From positions 250,001 through 310,000 of the forward strand of contig JAQGDQ010000116.1 in NCBI GenBank assembly GCA_030141605.1: DNA of 60,000 bases, written 5' to 3'. Source of the DNA: Tubiluchus corallicola (lineage: Eukaryota > Priapulida > Priapulimorpha > Priapulimorphida > Tubiluchidae). How positions within the stretch are numbered: position 1 is the first letter of the stretch; the number at the start of each line of letters is the position of its first letter. The notes below the pieces were generated by a model. The model was not told where the DNA came from and searched no databases. It saw nothing but the letters and a program-made list of their open reading frames with translations. Positions 49,601 through 60,000 of this stretch are shown in pieces. Position numbers and translations under genes: made by a program.

Positions 49601-52600
49601 TCAAAGATGAAAAACCAATGAAAAAGTATAACCATTTACAAAACTGGTGCAAAAAGATTTTTAAAGTTGATCTGAGATGAATTTCTCTAAGAAATTTCAG
49701 CCCTAATGAAGTGAGTAAGAGGTAAGTAATCTTGTCATGTTCCCACCATTAACTAATCCCGTCGTAAACGAATATGAATCTTAAATGCAAAATCCTTATT
49801 AAGAGTGCCAGATAACTAGTATGGGAAAAATAAATGTGAAAATTCACTCTTTTCTAGTAATTAAATGACACTGCTGTAGTCTGCTGCTGGTTTTGAAATT
49901 TTGGAACTTCTGTTCATCAAAGTAAACCAAATAGATAAAAGAGTTTTAGCTACATTCTTGCTCATCGGTGCTGTAAAATGCAGCATAGCTTGAAACACCA
50001 ATTGCATCATCTTCGTCTTGGATGTTTAGATAAGAAAGGAGACTGCAGGATAAAAAGAGAATGACACTTCTATGTGAAACAAAATGTAAACCGTGTACCT
50101 TGATTAGTTGCTGTTAAGTCATAAGAAATATGTAGTACTGTAAGCTTGTAGTTTACAGGACATTCGGTTTTCTGTACTAATAACTCTACTTACTTCTTTT
50201 AAGCTGCTTTATCCAAGAGATGAGGAAGAGTTAAAAGTAAGAGCTGATCTTATGGACAGTCTAAAGACTGCTTTGAGGACACAGCCCATGAGTTTTGTAA
50301 ACAGGTATAATATATATTAAATAATTGACTCACATAGTACTTTTACGTGAAACAAAAACGGCGTTAGATAATTCTGTGATCTTTATGTATCTTATTGTAT
50401 GACCTAAACTGCTAGACTTAATTCTGACTTTTAAGATTAACAAAGATACAGCAAGCTAATCATAATCTTTATTTTGATTCAGAATTTTTGTTTTAGGTTT
50501 CTGCAATTAGATGGTTTGGGGTGCTTGCTGAATTTCCTACAGAACATGGATTATGAAACCAGTCAAAGCAACATTCACACTAGCATCATTGGGTGCTTAA
50601 AGGCTATCATGAACAGTTCAGTAAGTATTAGTATGGTAACACAACTGCAGGTATACAGCAGCCTTTAAACTTGCACAAATACATTTCAATTCTAAACTAT
50701 TTACAACGATAAGGCATATAGAAGCAAAACATCAGTGATGCTTTAGATCCCTTGATTTTCATGTTTGCCATCTTGAAGATCTTGACATCTGACACAAGAC
50801 CATTCTTTTTGGTCAGTCCTGATTCACAAATTCTCATTGGCAATAAAGGCGTTACTATCCCAGGGGTGCCTCCTGGTCAAACAAGATCAAACAATTTCAA
50901 CAACCAAACTTCATTCAGTAAATGCTGACATTCTTGGCCACATTTAGCAATCGTTAAGATTCCCATGTTTGACCTTTGAACCCAAGGCCATTGTAAGCTA
51001 CCCAAAGTTATTACCCATCGTCTAGCATCTACACCTGACATTTTGCACCTGCCTTTATGACACTATAACTGCAAATATTCAAATCATGGATCTGCCCTCA
51101 CTCCCTCCCTGAGGAGGGCGTAAAATATTTTTTTAAATAGTAATTGTAAGCAGATGATACAGATCACTAGTAACTCCTCACGGTGAAATGAACTCATATC
51201 ATTTTTAGCCACTTTGGGCAATACTAGGGATGCCAACCTCCAACTCACATCACTGTCACCCCATCGTTCAAAACTATCACCCATCACCTAACACTTTGCA
51301 GTACAAAACCTGGCTTTAAAATACGTACTGTAATTCCTACTATTAATATTCTGGATGCATGCTACCCCTCTACCTTCCGAGGGAGGGAGCAAAATAGTTT
51401 TGTCTATGTTGAGTTGTCAGTAAGTGACAGGACACTCTTATTATTCGCATTGAGCTGACTCGGATCCTACCATAGCTGTGCAGCTACCGATGTTTCTACT
51501 TGTTTGTCCAAGTTATCTTTGATTTTGACCATCATCTTATCACAAAGTTACCCATAACAAAGATCTTAAAGCTAAGCCTAGTGGTTCAGGTATAACTAGC
51601 TTAAACTCAAATTCCAGAAAGATGACAGTCAACAGTTGTTGCATGATGATATATACTCAGTTAGACCCCAAAAACCCAAAAATGCTTTTTCTGTGTTGAG
51701 GATTTTAAGCTATTTCAAGCCCAAAAAGTATTATATAAAATGAAATATTAGCTAAAGAAAATATCTCTCCATTCTTAAGTTTCCTTAATTCCATGTTTAA
51801 TTGGTGAATGGTAAAATCTATACTGTTTCAATAGCAGCATTATTATTCATAATAGTTTATGCATTTTGTAGGTCTTGTTAAACGTTTGCCTGTGTCTTCT
51901 GCTTTGCCTCAATAGTTTAATTGAGACATATGCAAACAGCAGCCAAATTACAATGATTGTGACCAATCAGGCATATTAAAAATTTCAAAATGACTTACTG
52001 AAGTACATGTACGAGCATTGAACCATATAGGATATTATGAACCACAAATGCAAAATGTACTTTTAAATATAGAATGAAATAGTCTCTATCCTTGGGTTTA
52101 AGTGTCATTTTCCATAAAAAATGTTACTTATTTTTGCAGCAAGGGCGCTCACATGTTTTGAATCACGTGAACTGTATCAACATCATAGTGCAGAGTTTAA
52201 GTACTGAAAACATCAAAACTAAAACATCGACACTAGAGATACTGGGAGGCATGTGTCTTGTTCCTGGAGGACACAAGAAAGTGCTAGATGCCATGTACCA
52301 TTATCAGCAGTATGCATGTGAGAGAACTCGATTTCAGGTTTGTACTTAACTGTATACAGCATAGTAAATAATATAAAATGAAGTAATTAATCAAATGCAG
52401 TAGCCTTTTTTAATGTCTGGTGAAAGAAATGTCACAGAAAACTACATGATGATTACTGAAAAGTTTTACACTAGCCTCTGGTCTCTAGTTCCTCTACCAT
52501 CAAGCTGAACTCCCAGCCACATGTGACATAAAATAAAGGTTTGACAAAATTTAAAAGAAAATTTAAAACAAATAAAATTTAGTCAGTTTTACATCTTGTT

Positions 52601-55600
52601 TCACCACTCGTATATTGGCGTATAACCTTTGCTTGCTTGAAAACTCACAATTAAATTTCAAACCACAATTGTTTTATCTCACAAAACAAGTCTGGGCCTT
52701 GAGCAAAACTCTAATTGAACCTAGAGTTTTCTAAATTATCTTCCAAATAATTTTTCAGCGCTGTTTTTGTAATTGTTCAATTTTATTCTTGTAGAGATTG
52801 GTTTATGAATTAGGAAGAACTACTGGTACTTACAAAGATGAAACTGCACTTAAAACAGCAATTATGTCTTTTATAAATGCTGCTATCAATTACGGAGCTG
52901 GTCAGGTGAGTTATTAATGGTTTAAAATAGTACTTTCTTAAAATTATTAATAAATACAGTCTAACCTCATTATCTCGCCACTGTCCGTCTAGGGCAAATT
53001 TTTGGCGAGAGGCGAGTATGGCGAGATAACTGGAATATAACGAAGTTAGTCTATATGTATATACATACTGTACATAATAGTTGATTAACATAGTGTTCCT
53101 CTATGTACATATAAAATATATTTCGCATTATGATACCAATCAACATTAAATCAGAAATTAAAAAATGTCATAAAAATAATCTTAGAATGTTACTTTTTTA
53201 TTTAAAAAACCTTTTTCGAGTATACACTTAAATGCAATAAACTTAGCAAAAGATTTAGAAATGTTCACAAATGAGTTACTGACGACTGAAATAATTCAGA
53301 AGAGACGACTGTTTCATTGATGATACACGCAAGCAGTTGTCAACACGACGTTTAATCAAACACAATCCTTGAATATCGTAAATGTGACTCTGTCAGACTG
53401 TTCAAAGTATCGCATCAGTGTGTCGACAGCTGCTGCTGCCTGGTCATTCGATAATACATGAGATGCGCCATCGTCTTCATCGCACTAAATACAGTAGCAA
53501 TTTCCTGCTGTGTCTTTGAAGAATTATTCGTATGATAAATACAAATTTCCTTTTTTTGTTCAGGATTAAGACAAAACAGTTTTTGCTTCAGAGACATCAT
53601 GTAAAGTTGCTCACACTTTGTGGAAACTCAAACTTAAACGCAGCTTTGGCGCTTTAGTTTCTCTGCGCATTAACCAAGTACAGTACAGCAGCATTGTCTA
53701 CAAGCAGCATTGTCTACATACCGCGGTTATATTGATCGACACGCGGTATATGTACAGTATTGATCGATTCACCTCTGAGTTTATCTGTTTGGCGACATAA
53801 CGAATATAGTTTACATAAGCACTCATCCTAGCATGACGTGGCGAGGGCGAGAAGCGAGGGTGGCGACTTAACGAGGTAAATATCAAAGCAGGAAATCCGT
53901 CCTGGTACTTTCTATGGCGAGAGACGAGTTTGGCGGCATAACGAGGGCGAGATAACGAGGTTAGACTGTATATAAATGAAGTGAAATTTCTTTACATAAT
54001 GTCCAAAGGAAACAAGACGAATTTGACGAAAAAGGGCATTATAAATTAAAAAGAAAATTAACAGCTATGTCTTTATTTGGTTTTCTAGGACCAATTTGAA
54101 TTCCGGTTACATTTAAGATATGAATTTCTAATGCTAGGCATTCAGCCAGTACTAGAAAAGCTGAGGAAGTTGGAAAATGCAACGCTAGACAGGTATTTAG
54201 TGATAACATTCAATCTTGAGTTTGTTGGGTTTTTCTTAAAGAGGACTCCTAGTTTGGCTTTGAAGCTTAATTAGTGCAATTTCTTGAACTTTGCAATCCA
54301 ATAAAATCTTTATAAGTACAGTTAATTATTGCGTAACCTGCATAAATTTAAGTAATTAAATAGATCAGAGAATTTATGATATCGAGTGAAATGGGCAACT
54401 GTGCAAAGATGATGAAAAATTGGATGTAACTGCAAACAATCATGCAATTTCTGAATAATGACTCAATTACAGATCAGAAAAAGGAGATTTTGTTGTTGAG
54501 TCTCCCAGCAAAAACTAAGTATAAATTAGTACAAGTCAGTGTTATAATCGTCAAACTTACCTATATTAGTGGAAATATTTATTGTATACTAATAACAAAC
54601 ATCCTGTATTACTATTTTCAGACACATTGACTTTTTCGAAATGGTTCAAAATGAGGATGAAAGGGAACTGGCTCAGCGGTTTAACGAGACAAAAATCGAT
54701 GCCTTGGACTCTGTGTCTATTTTTGAAGCACTTCGAAAGAAACTCTCTGACACAGCTGCTTATCCACATTTTTTATCTGTGCTTGAACATGCAATGTTAC
54801 TGCCAAGTAAATTTTTTTGTTTGCAATTTGACTAATCAGTTTACAACTTTATGAAATGGTAGAAATATGAGAGCTTAAATTTAATAATAAAGTTATAAGT
54901 AAGAGTAACATTTAAGTATTTCAGGCACCTTTCCTAGTTCTTTGCTATCTTAAAACGAACTGGACAAATTGTGATACATTCGTACAATACGACAATTGCT
55001 ATCACGACAACAATTATTGATTATTGTTATCATGTACTAGCAGTTTTACCTTTACTTTATTTTTTAAGTAATTACCCACGGCAATTTGTTTTGCAGTTGA
55101 TGTGAGTTCATGTTTATACCACTGGCAACTGCTAGACAAGATTACTCAACAGTTAGCCTTACATCAGCACGAAAAAGGCCATATTATTCCAGCAGCAGTT
55201 GATTCCCATGTTAGTAACATCTTTAGAAGGTGAGCTTTTACATCAGCACATATTTAGCTACTTTTTTATTAGTCTATGATGCAAGTAATGAGAAAAAAGA
55301 TGCATCATTAACTGTTATGACAATAAGATATACACTAAATGAAGTTTCAAACATCTTCAATTAATCAAGACAAATTTTTATTAATAGACTTGGTGCAGTT
55401 AATGTAGCAGAAGGTCTGGAACAACAAGTATTTTTGACAGAAAAAATGAAGATGGCTAGCTTGGAAGATGCCAACAATAAACTTTCTCAACTTCTGGATA
55501 ACAAGGACCGATTGTTAGATGAATACGTTTCTGAAAAGGTTTGTACAAAATCCAGGTGATGTCAAACATATAGTTTACCCTAAAATTGTAAAAATTCCTT

Positions 55601-58600
55601 AACAATATAAATTTAGCATTAGTGGTTGTGTTGCAGTAATTTTTATGTACTTTTTGTTGATTAGCTTATGTTTGTGCATTTTTGTATCTGCTTCCTTCTT
55701 TAAACTAATTATTCTAACAGATTTATATTGCCCTGGGTCAGTTTTTGATACAAAAACTTTGTTTACAAAAAAGCATTAAAACATGATGAACTAAAAAGTA
55801 ACACAATAGTTACTTTTCTGATAAAATGGTTACTTTCGTGACAGCCTGTGTTCGAGATTCACAATCCAGTGAAGACTATTTTACTGCTAGCATAGCACCC
55901 CTATGAGGTGTAGCTTATACACTATCTGTTGTCAGTGATTTGATGTGAATGACTTAACCGTAACTAATTTTTAAATGGCTGCACGTTGGTGAATGACCAT
56001 AACAACATTATTACTTTAACTAACTGGCATTCCCAGCAACGTGACAAAGCTGACAGTTTTAGGTTCAATTGGAGAAGGAGCACATTGCACCTTCTTGTTC
56101 TGCAATAGCAGCTTATCTAAATTTTACAGTTTGGAATACCATTTTCTATGAAATGCTAAAATATTATTTTCGAAGTGTTACAAAGCTGTTAGCTATGTAA
56201 ATAGGACGTACTACAGTGTCCATTGCTGGAAATGTCATTATACCTTTACTTACTTAAAGGAAATTATCTGTAAGCTAACCATTCTGTTGGGAGTTCACAC
56301 CTGCCTAGCTATTGGGAACTAACGACTGTGTTGTCTATGTCTGTGCGTGCTTTTATAGGCTCAGCTCTGTGACAAAATTAACTTATTAGAAACAAAGTGC
56401 ACCCAAGAATCCTTGCAACATCTGGAGACTCAGACTCAGTTAGCTCAACTGAGTCTTGCCCTCTCCGAACTTAAGCTTTCGGTAAGTTGTTGGCTGCTGA
56501 TATGTGTCATACGTAATAAAATTAATGTGTAATTTAACTTTTTATTATATTATATTCATATAATATAGTGTTTTTATATGCATATAAGCATTGATGTGAG
56601 CACTAATATTGCTTCTCTTTATTTTGATGTGTTCTTTGTTTATCAATTGTACCAAAGTAACTTTACTAACTGATGTAGTATGCTCGTGATACAATGTTGA
56701 AAATGTGCCTAGGTAAATGCACAAAAAATAATACACAAAAAATTGAGGTTTGATATTTGCAGTTATAGTGTCTATCAGAAGGTTACACGATTACATCATT
56801 TATTAACTGCAAACATGAACACTGAACAAGTCCTGCTTCACATCTGTGTACCCAACACTTCTGTCGAGAGTGAGGCCTGACAGATGTGATGCAAGACACA
56901 AACGTGGATTAGCTGTATGTAGGAATGTCTAATCTACAATCAGTACAAATGAATTTAAACAAAGTCAAATATACTAGAATATAGCTCTAGTGAAATGAGA
57001 AGACAGGTTTTCCTTCTGAAGACTGAATCTCTTGTACTCTTAGGCTCAGGCATGAGTAAGCTAACCTTTATGGCAGCAAGTCCGAATAGGAACGTTCATA
57101 ACAAAGCCTGAGATAACAGCTAGACTTGCAACTGCTAGAAGATTTATGAGAGTACATATTCTTATATACGCTAACATGAATTTTTTTCATTTTCACAAAT
57201 GGAATCCTTGTATTGTTTTTGGCTTTATGCTTATCTTACTTAATTTTTTTAAAACAGGAAAACAAAGATATTTCAAACAGCCAATCTGCGGAAGTTCCAA
57301 CTGCAGTTCCTCCACCTCCTTTGCCTCCCCCACCCCCGGCTGCCCCCTTGCCACCAGTGAAATTGTCACCAGAATCACCAGGTTTGTTTTTTGATTTTAT
57401 TCTATGTGTCAATGTTATAATTCATTTGACAATTCTGATACAGTGTAACAAATTAACTTATTTTAGTACTCATTTTCTTACAGATGCCGTGGATGCACCC
57501 CCAGCACCAGTTCTACCACACAAACAAAAAAATGTGCCAAAACCAAACACACCTATGAAATCATTCAACTGGTCCAAACTACCAGAAGTAAGTGAATTGC
57601 AAAAATTGTTTTTGCAGTTCTATGAGCATTTTGAAAGAATTCTGTTCTGCATTGGAAAGAAAAGAAAAATAATAACAAGTAAATTTGCAAATGATGATGA
57701 TGCAAACAAGTCATATTTTGAAGTTAGGCTGAGCTTGCCTACCTATGATCAATTAATTTTAATCAAAATGTTTATGTAATGCGAGTTGGCAAATTGTGTA
57801 GTAGTCTGAGCATAATCTGTAATGTTCAGGAATGAGAAAACTTATGTCATGAGAGAAATTACGCATAACTTACAAAATAGAGACATTTGAAATCTACTGC
57901 AATGTTTTCAAATTTCAGAGTAAACTAAATGGAACAGTTTGGCTTGGTATTGATGATGAGAAATTATACACTGTGATAGACCTCCAAGAATTTGAAAGTA
58001 ATTTTTCAGCATACCAACGGGTAAGAAAAACATGTAATAACATTCATTAAAAATGTACACCTTGGCATAAATAGCAAAAAAAGTTAAAAAATTCAAAAGT
58101 GCATGTTATTTTCAGATCAAATATTTCTTTTGGTGCTCATATTTTTTGTATGTCATTATTACCGTTTTATTACTATTAGCATTTTGTTCTAGCGAGAAAG
58201 CTTAAGTGATGATATTCGGTCTTCTCTGACAAAAAGGACACGGGAAGTGTCTAGGATTGATGGACGTCGAGCCCAAAACTGCACGATAGTGCTCTCTAAA
58301 CTGAAAATGTCCAATACTGAAATTGCTGCTGCAATAAGAAACATGGATATTGAAGATCAGATTCCAAAAGATTTGCTTGAACAGGTATGTCATGCTTCAA
58401 TGTTTCAGTTAAGGTAAGTACATCCCGAGTGCATAACAGAAAATCAATATAAAAAATGACTAAATATCAGGTGGACACAAAAAAGTAAAACCTTTAAAAA
58501 ATGCAATAAAAATTTATTTCACTGTGCATTGGAATAAAACTTTTGTCATGCAAAGTAGATGCATATATTATGAATAATACCAAGTTCTAAATAAAAAGTG

Positions 58601-60000
58601 AATGTTTTAACACAGAAAGTGAAAACTGTCTAAAGAAATAAAAAATACAGTTTATTCTTTAAGCTTTGTTTCTACTGGCACTAAAAAGAACTGTTTGATA
58701 TGTTTTCCTGACACTCAGTTTTTAGTTTTCTCAGTCAAGGTCTAAATTGATTAATTTCAGTTAATTAATTATTGTTTTATTGACAATACAGTCATATTAA
58801 TAACAATACAGTAAAGACGTACAATCATACTAATATCTAGTTTTTTATTCATTTTTATTGGCTTGGTGACAATATTAAGCATAAAATGTTTATTTTTTGC
58901 ACTTTCTTAGCAAAATTATTGGATAAGTGCTAAAATTTTTACATGTAGTTGACATTGTTAAATATATATATAAACAGGGTAAAAATTATCAGCTCTATGG
59001 CATCTTAGAAAGCACTTACTTTTTTTTGTGTCCACTCTGTATGTTCAAAAGCCTCACTCTTTTCCATTCTGTAATGTAAGCTGACTTTCTAATTTGCTTC
59101 CAGAAATTTTCATTTTCAAACTTTATTTCTTTACTGTCTAATTATGGTTTATAATTGAGCTTTATACACATGATAGTCCAAAAAACAAGTTGACAATCGA
59201 GTCCAAATTGATTTAAGGAAATGGTTTACGTTTTCAACCTATTTCATAACCTGTTTTCCATTTCAGCAACACCATTTACCTGCTCCATTCAATATTGTTG
59301 ATTGTTAAAATTGGAGCCAGTTTTATAGGCAAACTTGACTTTATCAATGTTTTAGATGCTAAAGTTCATACCAACATCAGAAGAAATTGTGATGCTGGCA
59401 GAACATAGTCACGAGGTTGAACAAATGGCACGTGCTGACAGGTTCATGTACGAAATGAGTCAGATAATACACTATGAGGAACGACTGAAGGCACTATGTT
59501 ATAAAAAGAAATTTGCAGAAAGAGTAGCTGACATCAAACCCAAGTTGGAAAGTAAGCATGTGGTGTGAACATACAACGTTTTGCATTAAGCATGAAGCTC
59601 ATATAAACTTCACTTTAAAAAGCAGGGACACAAAAAACCTACTGCACTTTAGACCAATAAAAATCATTATGCAAGAAAATGATTCTCATTTAAAAAATAA
59701 ATGTTAATGATCAAAATGTCAAAATGCCTCTTGTCTTGCATGTAGTCCCTTACAGCTATCAATAGTCCTTTAAATATTTACCCTTGCTGTAGATGTTAAG
59801 CAAGCGTCAAAAGAAATATATCGAAGTAAGCGACTGCGACAATTGCTGGAAATAATCTTAGCATTTGGCAATTATATGAACCGAGGACAGCGGGGAAATG
59901 CACTAGGCTTTAAACTTTCTAGCCTCAACAACATCGTCGATACCAAATCTAGTATTGATAAGAGCTACACATTGCTGCACTATCTAATGGAAGTACTGGA
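46461..60000 (+). CDS. DAAM: DAAM-type formin, 5' and central part, 18 exons
   Basis: A Dishevelled-associated activator of morphogenesis: a Rho-regulated formin that nucleates and elongates unbranched actin filaments downstream of Wnt/planar cell polarity. Eighteen exons join in frame into about 831 residues. Start M-PRGG..G....CC (46461) matches the DAAM N-terminus. GBD/FH3: [71 protein letters not shown] (about 60-390). A coiled coil follows (about 430-530), then a short FH1 ([16 protein letters not shown], about 537-552). FH2 runs from [11 protein letters not shown] through [19 protein letters not shown] and [20 protein letters not shown] to the window edge. The end of FH2 and the DAD are outside. 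Vertebrates have two paralogues (DAAM1/2); one gene is expected here and no 1-versus-2 call is made. Divergent from KIF6. Confidence 0.95.
46766..46985. repeat. Degenerate minisatellite, about 15-bp unit
   Basis: Repeats of gggcagtggacatttg-like words in DAAM intron 1, about a dozen imperfect units. Open frames on the - strand here are artefacts of the repeat. Confidence 0.75.
47224..47420. repeat. Purine-rich low-complexity tract
   Basis: Degenerate agaag/aaaca pentanucleotides, almost pyrimidine-free over about 150 bp on the + strand. Lies in DAAM intron 1. Confidence 0.8.
48023..48090 (+). repeat. tRNA-related SINE head, decayed
   Basis: cctcagttagagcatagcc (A-box-like), then about 35 bases, then gggtcgaatcgcggg (B-box-like). 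Order and spacing fit a tRNA-derived SINE head in DAAM intron 1. No complete cloverleaf claimed. Confidence 0.45.
48293..48388 (+). CDS. DAAM: DAAM coding exon 2
   Basis: Acceptor tattattacag, donor gtgagt. Reads [20 protein letters not shown], then [12 protein letters not shown], the Rho-GTPase-binding (GBD) region. Confidence 0.95.
49403..49471 (+). CDS. DAAM: DAAM coding exon 3
   Basis: Acceptor tttaattttag, donor gtaact, phase 0. Reads [20 protein letters not shown], then LTL. Confidence 0.9.
50204..50304 (+). CDS. DAAM: DAAM coding exon 4
   Basis: Acceptor acttcttttaag, donor gtataa. Reads [20 protein letters not shown], then [14 protein letters not shown], start of the FH3 armadillo region. 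Confidence 0.93.
50497..50620 (+). CDS. DAAM: DAAM coding exon 5
   Basis: Acceptor ttgttttag, donor gtaagt. Reads [20 protein letters not shown], then [15 protein letters not shown] (FH3/DID). Confidence 0.95.
50960..51430. repeat. Two diverged copies of a repeat, about 255-270 bp apart
   Basis: cacctgacattttgca (51032) and cacctaacactttgca (51286) are each followed by a ccctc...gagggagg-type block and then aaaata. Lies in DAAM intron 5. Confidence 0.5.
52140..52337 (+). CDS. DAAM: DAAM coding exon 6
   Basis: Acceptor atttttgcag, donor gtttgt. Reads [20 protein letters not shown], then [20 protein letters not shown], the most conserved stretch of the DID. Confidence 0.96.
52795..52905 (+). 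CDS. DAAM: DAAM coding exon 7
   Basis: Acceptor attcttgtag, donor gtgagt. Reads [20 protein letters not shown], then [17 protein letters not shown]. Confidence 0.95.
52957..53968 (-). mobile_element. Internally deleted Tigger/pogo-type transposon
   Basis: 1012 bp in DAAM intron 7, flanked on both sides by TA. The 23-bp terminal inverted repeats begin CAGTCTAACCTC and differ at one position. Inside, on the - strand, are remnants of a pogo/Tigger transposase: the N-terminal CENP-B-like helix-turn-helix ([25 protein letters not shown]) joined out of frame to an acidic C-terminal end ([15 protein letters not shown]). The catalytic DDE core is missing, so the copy is non-autonomous. Confidence 0.85.
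53356..53600 (-). pseudogene. Tigger/pogo transposase remnant
   Basis: N-terminal DNA-binding fragment from ATG 53600, readable to about 53490. A frame change follows, after which the C-terminal tail reads in another frame to TGA at 53356-53358. The break sits where the whole central DDE domain would be, consistent with an internal deletion. Confidence 0.75.
54089..54192 (+). CDS. DAAM: DAAM coding exon 8
   Basis: Acceptor ggttttctag, donor gtattt. Reads [20 protein letters not shown], then [15 protein letters not shown]. Confidence 0.95.
54622..54806 (+). CDS. DAAM: DAAM coding exon 9
   Basis: Acceptor actattttcag, donor gtaaat. Reads [20 protein letters not shown], then [20 protein letters not shown], end of the FH3 core. 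Confidence 0.95.
55097..55229 (+). CDS. DAAM: DAAM coding exon 10
   Basis: Acceptor ttgttttgcag, donor gtgagc. Reads [20 protein letters not shown], then SHVSNIFRR, the dimerisation-helix region. Confidence 0.92.
55388..55538 (+). CDS. DAAM: DAAM coding exon 11 (coiled coil)
   Basis: Acceptor ttattaatag, donor gtttgt. Charged helical sequence, e.g. [20 protein letters not shown], matching the coiled coil between FH3 and FH1. Confidence 0.9.
55539..56358 (+). other. DAAM intron 11
   Basis: No coding signal. gtgttcgagattcac near 55849-55863 resembles a B box, but no matching A box was found. Confidence 0.7.
56359..56481 (+). CDS. DAAM: DAAM coding exon 12 (coiled coil)
   Basis: Acceptor cttttatag, donor gtaagt, phase 0 at both ends. 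Reads [20 protein letters not shown], then [16 protein letters not shown]. Heptad-like leucine spacing. Confidence 0.9.
56482..57257 (+). other. DAAM intron 12
   Basis: Between the coiled-coil and FH1 exons. Nothing recognised. Confidence 0.85.
57258..57381 (+). CDS. DAAM: DAAM coding exon 13 (FH1)
   Basis: Acceptor taaaacag, donor gtttgt. Carries nearly the whole FH1: [17 protein letters not shown], a profilin-binding proline run. Short compared with vertebrate DAAM1. Confidence 0.93.
57484..57587 (+). CDS. DAAM: DAAM coding exon 14 (start of FH2)
   Basis: Acceptor ttcttacag, donor gtaagt. Reads [20 protein letters not shown], then [12 protein letters not shown], the FH2 lasso tryptophan region. 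Confidence 0.95.
57919..58020 (+). CDS. DAAM: DAAM coding exon 15 (FH2)
   Basis: Acceptor aaatttcag, donor gtaaga. Reads [20 protein letters not shown], then [14 protein letters not shown]. Confidence 0.95.
58193..58384 (+). CDS. DAAM: DAAM coding exon 16 (FH2 knob)
   Basis: Acceptor ttgttctag, donor gtatgt. Reads [20 protein letters not shown], then [12 protein letters not shown]. Contains the conserved actin-contacting isoleucine region of the FH2 knob. Confidence 0.96.
58467..59039. mobile_element. TA-flanked MITE (mariner-like ends)
   Basis: 573 bp in DAAM intron 16, flanked by TA. Ends share the inverted sequence GTGGACACAAAAAA followed by gtaa, with small indels at the outermost bases. 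AT-rich interior with no transposase. Confidence 0.65.
59356..59551 (+). CDS. DAAM: DAAM coding exon 17 (FH2)
   Basis: Acceptor aatgttttag, donor gtaagc. Reads [20 protein letters not shown], then [20 protein letters not shown], then [16 protein letters not shown]. Confidence 0.96.
59793..60000 (+). CDS. DAAM: DAAM coding exon 18 (FH2), cut by window edge
   Basis: Acceptor ccttgctgtag. Reads [20 protein letters not shown], then [20 protein letters not shown], then LLHYLMEVL. The FH2 signature GNYMN.GQRGNA.GF is intact. The exon continues past base 60000. Confidence 0.95.

Overview
This is metazoan nuclear DNA: AT-rich, intron-rich and full of microsatellites, decayed DNA transposons and low-copy repeats. 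Three protein-coding genes can be read exon by exon with standard splice signals. The species cannot be named from this sequence. A kinesin-9 (KIF6-type) ciliary motor points to an animal with motile cilia, and the mix of large and small introns fits an invertebrate.

Layout. (1) 134-2571, + strand: the last five coding exons of CUL3, the cullin scaffold of BTB-adaptor ubiquitin ligases, including the neddylation lysine; the 5' part lies left of the window. (2) 3568-36407, - strand: a complete KIF6-like kinesin gene in 17 coding exons, convergent with CUL3. One intron of about 24.3 kb (9847-34171) splits the motor domain just after the P-loop exon. (3) 36414-46446: a roughly 10 kb interval between divergent genes. 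It holds a large (CTTA)n tract interrupted by an apparently undescribed, non-autonomous, transposon-like element with terminal inverted repeats and about 11 copies of a 17-bp motif. (4) 46461-60000, + strand: 18 coding exons of a DAAM-type formin (GBD/FH3, coiled coil, a short FH1, most of FH2), running off the right edge.

The three proteins act in different processes: protein turnover, ciliary motility, and Wnt/PCP-linked actin assembly. The window does not suggest a joint pathway. The main contextual point is gene order: KIF6 and DAAM lie head to head, and from memory human KIF6 and DAAM2 are arranged the same way on chromosome 6p21. This looks like very old microsynteny.

Mobile and repeated DNA: an internally deleted Tigger/pogo element with transposase remnants in DAAM intron 7, a TA-flanked MITE in DAAM intron 16, tRNA-like SINE remnants in CUL3 and DAAM introns, a 68-bp minisatellite, and a pair of 300-bp repeats in the giant KIF6 intron. 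Three coding-like open frames in that intron, and two phase-compatible candidate first exons upstream of DAAM, are reported at low confidence. Base composition and gene structures were read by eye; no alignment or search was run.
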